DNA of 64,000 bases from Polynucleobacter sp. AM-26B4 (GTDB lineage: Bacteria; Pseudomonadota; Gammaproteobacteria; Burkholderiales; Burkholderiaceae), in the NCBI RefSeq assembly GCF_018882285.1, contig NZ_JACVOT010000001.1:372001-436000 (forward strand). Direction: 5' to 3'. Shown in pieces: positions 63,129 to 64,000 of this stretch (its first letter is position 1; every line of letters begins with the position of its first letter). Both the position numbers and the translations under genes were made by a program. A model generated the notes under the pieces. That model made no database searches, was not told the origin of the DNA, and saw nothing but the letters and a program-made list of their open reading frames with translations.

Positions 63129-64000
63129 TTACTTCAAAGTTGGGTAACGTACGTGGTCGATCAAGTCTTGAACTTCTTTCTTCGGAGCTGGTGTTACCAA
63201 GCTAACCAAAATAATCAAAGCAAAACCAACCGGCACACCGAACACACCTGCTGAAATTGGTGCAATACCGTACCAAAGTTCAATTGGTGATGTCACGCCG
63301 AATACACCGCGCATCCATGGCTGAGTAGTAACCATATAGTAAATGGTAATACCAAGACCACCGATCATACCTGCTACTGCGCCCCACTTAGAAGCACGCT
63401 TCCAGAAAATACCCAATGTCAAAGCTGGGAAGAAAGCAGCAGCAGCGAATGAGAACGCAGCGCCAACCAAGAACAAAATGTCAGCTGGTTTCTGTGCAGC
63501 TACATAAGCAGCAGCAAGAGCAACGACCAACAACAATGCCTTAGAAATTGCTACACGACGACCTGTTGAAGCATTTGGATCGATCATCTTGTAGTACAAG
63601 TCATGAGACAAAGCGTTAGCGATTGTCAACAACAAGCCGTCAGCTGTAGACAACGCAGCAGCCAAACCACCCGCAGCAACCATGCCTGAAATAACGTATG
63701 GCAAGCCACCGATTTCTGGAGTTGCTAACACGATGATGTCGCCACCGATTCTCATCTCACCCAATTGGAAGATACCGTCTTTGTTAATGTCAGATACTGA
63801 CAACAAAGTTGGATCAACCGCTGCCCAGCTTGAAATCCATGCTGGTAGCTTATCGAATGGTGTGCCAACGAGAACGTTGAACACTTCATACTTAACAAGC
63901 ACTGCTAACGCAGGAGCTGTGAAGTACAACAAGAAGATGAAGAACAATGACCATGACACAGATTCACGAGCTTCTTTCACAGATGGTGTTGTGTAGAAAC
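63129..64000 (-). CDS. Sodium:solute symporter, VC_2705/acetate-permease-like (5' cut by window edge)
   Basis: The C-terminal 290 residues of an SSS-family symporter; the frame stays open to the right edge. Membrane helices include YVISGMVAAGGLAAALSTADGLLLTIANALSHDLY, the conserved sodium-site helix of ActP-like proteins. Near the visible start a periplasmic loop has DINKDGIFQLGE, a canonical EF-hand Ca2+ loop pattern. The family transports acetate or related short-chain acids in studied members; this subfamily's substrate is unproven. The stop at 63129 is followed by a strong terminator. Confidence 0.88.
   Translation of the reverse strand, partial: FYTTPSVKEARESVSWSLFFIFLLYFTAPALAVLVKYEVFNVLVGTPFDKLPAWISSWAAVDPTLLSVSDINKDGIFQLGEMRIGGDIIVLATPEIGGLPYVISGMVAAGGLAAALSTADGLLLTIANALSHDLYYKMIDPNASTGRRVAISKALLLVVALAAAYVAAQKPADILFLVGAAFSFAAAAFFPALTLGIFWKRASKWGAVAGMIGGLGITIYYMVTTQPWMRGVFGVTSPIELWYGIAPISAGVFGVPVGFALIILVSLVTPAPKKEVQDLIDHVRYPTLK

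Noticed and set aside
1-64000. CRISPR arrays, insertion sequences, prophage
   Set aside because: No regularly spaced direct repeats, no transposase or integrase and no phage structural gene were seen.

Overview
The window reads as a contiguous chromosomal segment of a freshwater-type betaproteobacterium of the Burkholderiaceae, most like Polynucleobacter or a close relative. This rests on moderate-to-low GC, the operon order gyrA-serC-pheA-hisC-tyrA-aroA-cmk-rpsA, a one-piece tmRNA with tag ANDERFALAA, and a paired cphA'/cphA locus of the kind found in Burkholderiales. The genus is inferred from protein resemblance, not from a marker gene. I see no insertion sequence, integrase, phage gene, CRISPR array or rRNA. 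Genes are densely packed, with no gene-free stretch over about 300 bases.

Layout. 1-10.5 kb: a tightly coupled minus-strand operon from gyrA through serine and aromatic/histidine biosynthesis to cmk and rpsA (cut by the left edge), with a FAD oxidoreductase inserted between aroA and cmk. 10.5-16.3 kb: plus-strand ompA-like gene, ubiG, gph, chrA, selU and a methyltransferase. 16.4-19.2 kb: an exported Tgl-type transglutaminase homologue, ssrA (tmRNA), and hemS with a perfect Fur-box-like palindrome. 19.2-32.8 kb: housekeeping and transport genes (SLAC1-type channel, ferric-reductase-like protein, ABC-F ATPase, Kef-type antiporter, pseudouridine synthase, trhP, a DUF2126-related transglutaminase, ABM protein, crcB, LOG protein, beta-CASP nuclease, HI0933-type flavoprotein). 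32.9-37.7 kb: ilvD, then a copper group (PCu(A)C chaperone, OprC/NosA-type TonB receptor, DUF2946 protein). 37.8-43.5 kb: a phosphoesterase/kinase-USP pair and the tungstate system tupABC with its divergent regulator. 43.5-46.9 kb: DUF3501, Fe-S oxidoreductase and rubrerythrin, divergent from a GDT1-type Mn2+ exporter. 46.9-53.1 kb: pepN, fbp, ald and an amino-acid permease. 53.4-62.2 kb: the cyanophycin locus. 62.2-64 kb: tcdA and the start-less part of a sodium:solute symporter.

The most interesting region is the cyanophycin locus. Two divergently arranged operons share about 110 bp: cphA' and cphA on plus; an ABC exporter with an N-terminal zinc-ribbon-like segment, a DUF1854 protein and a Tgl-type transglutaminase homologue on minus. 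The two synthetases look functionally divided: only cphA' keeps an HxxEH motif in the N-domain, and only cphA keeps a complete Mur-ligase half. A second, signal-peptide-bearing Tgl homologue lies at 16.4 kb. The transglutaminase-like gene in a cyanophycin operon is the best candidate here for undescribed biology.

Secondary observations: several genes have a -10-like hexamer only 6-7 nt before the start codon, suggesting leaderless mRNAs; strong hairpins sit between tupA and tupB; unexplained dyads lie upstream of the amino-acid permease and between rubrerythrin and the Mn exporter.
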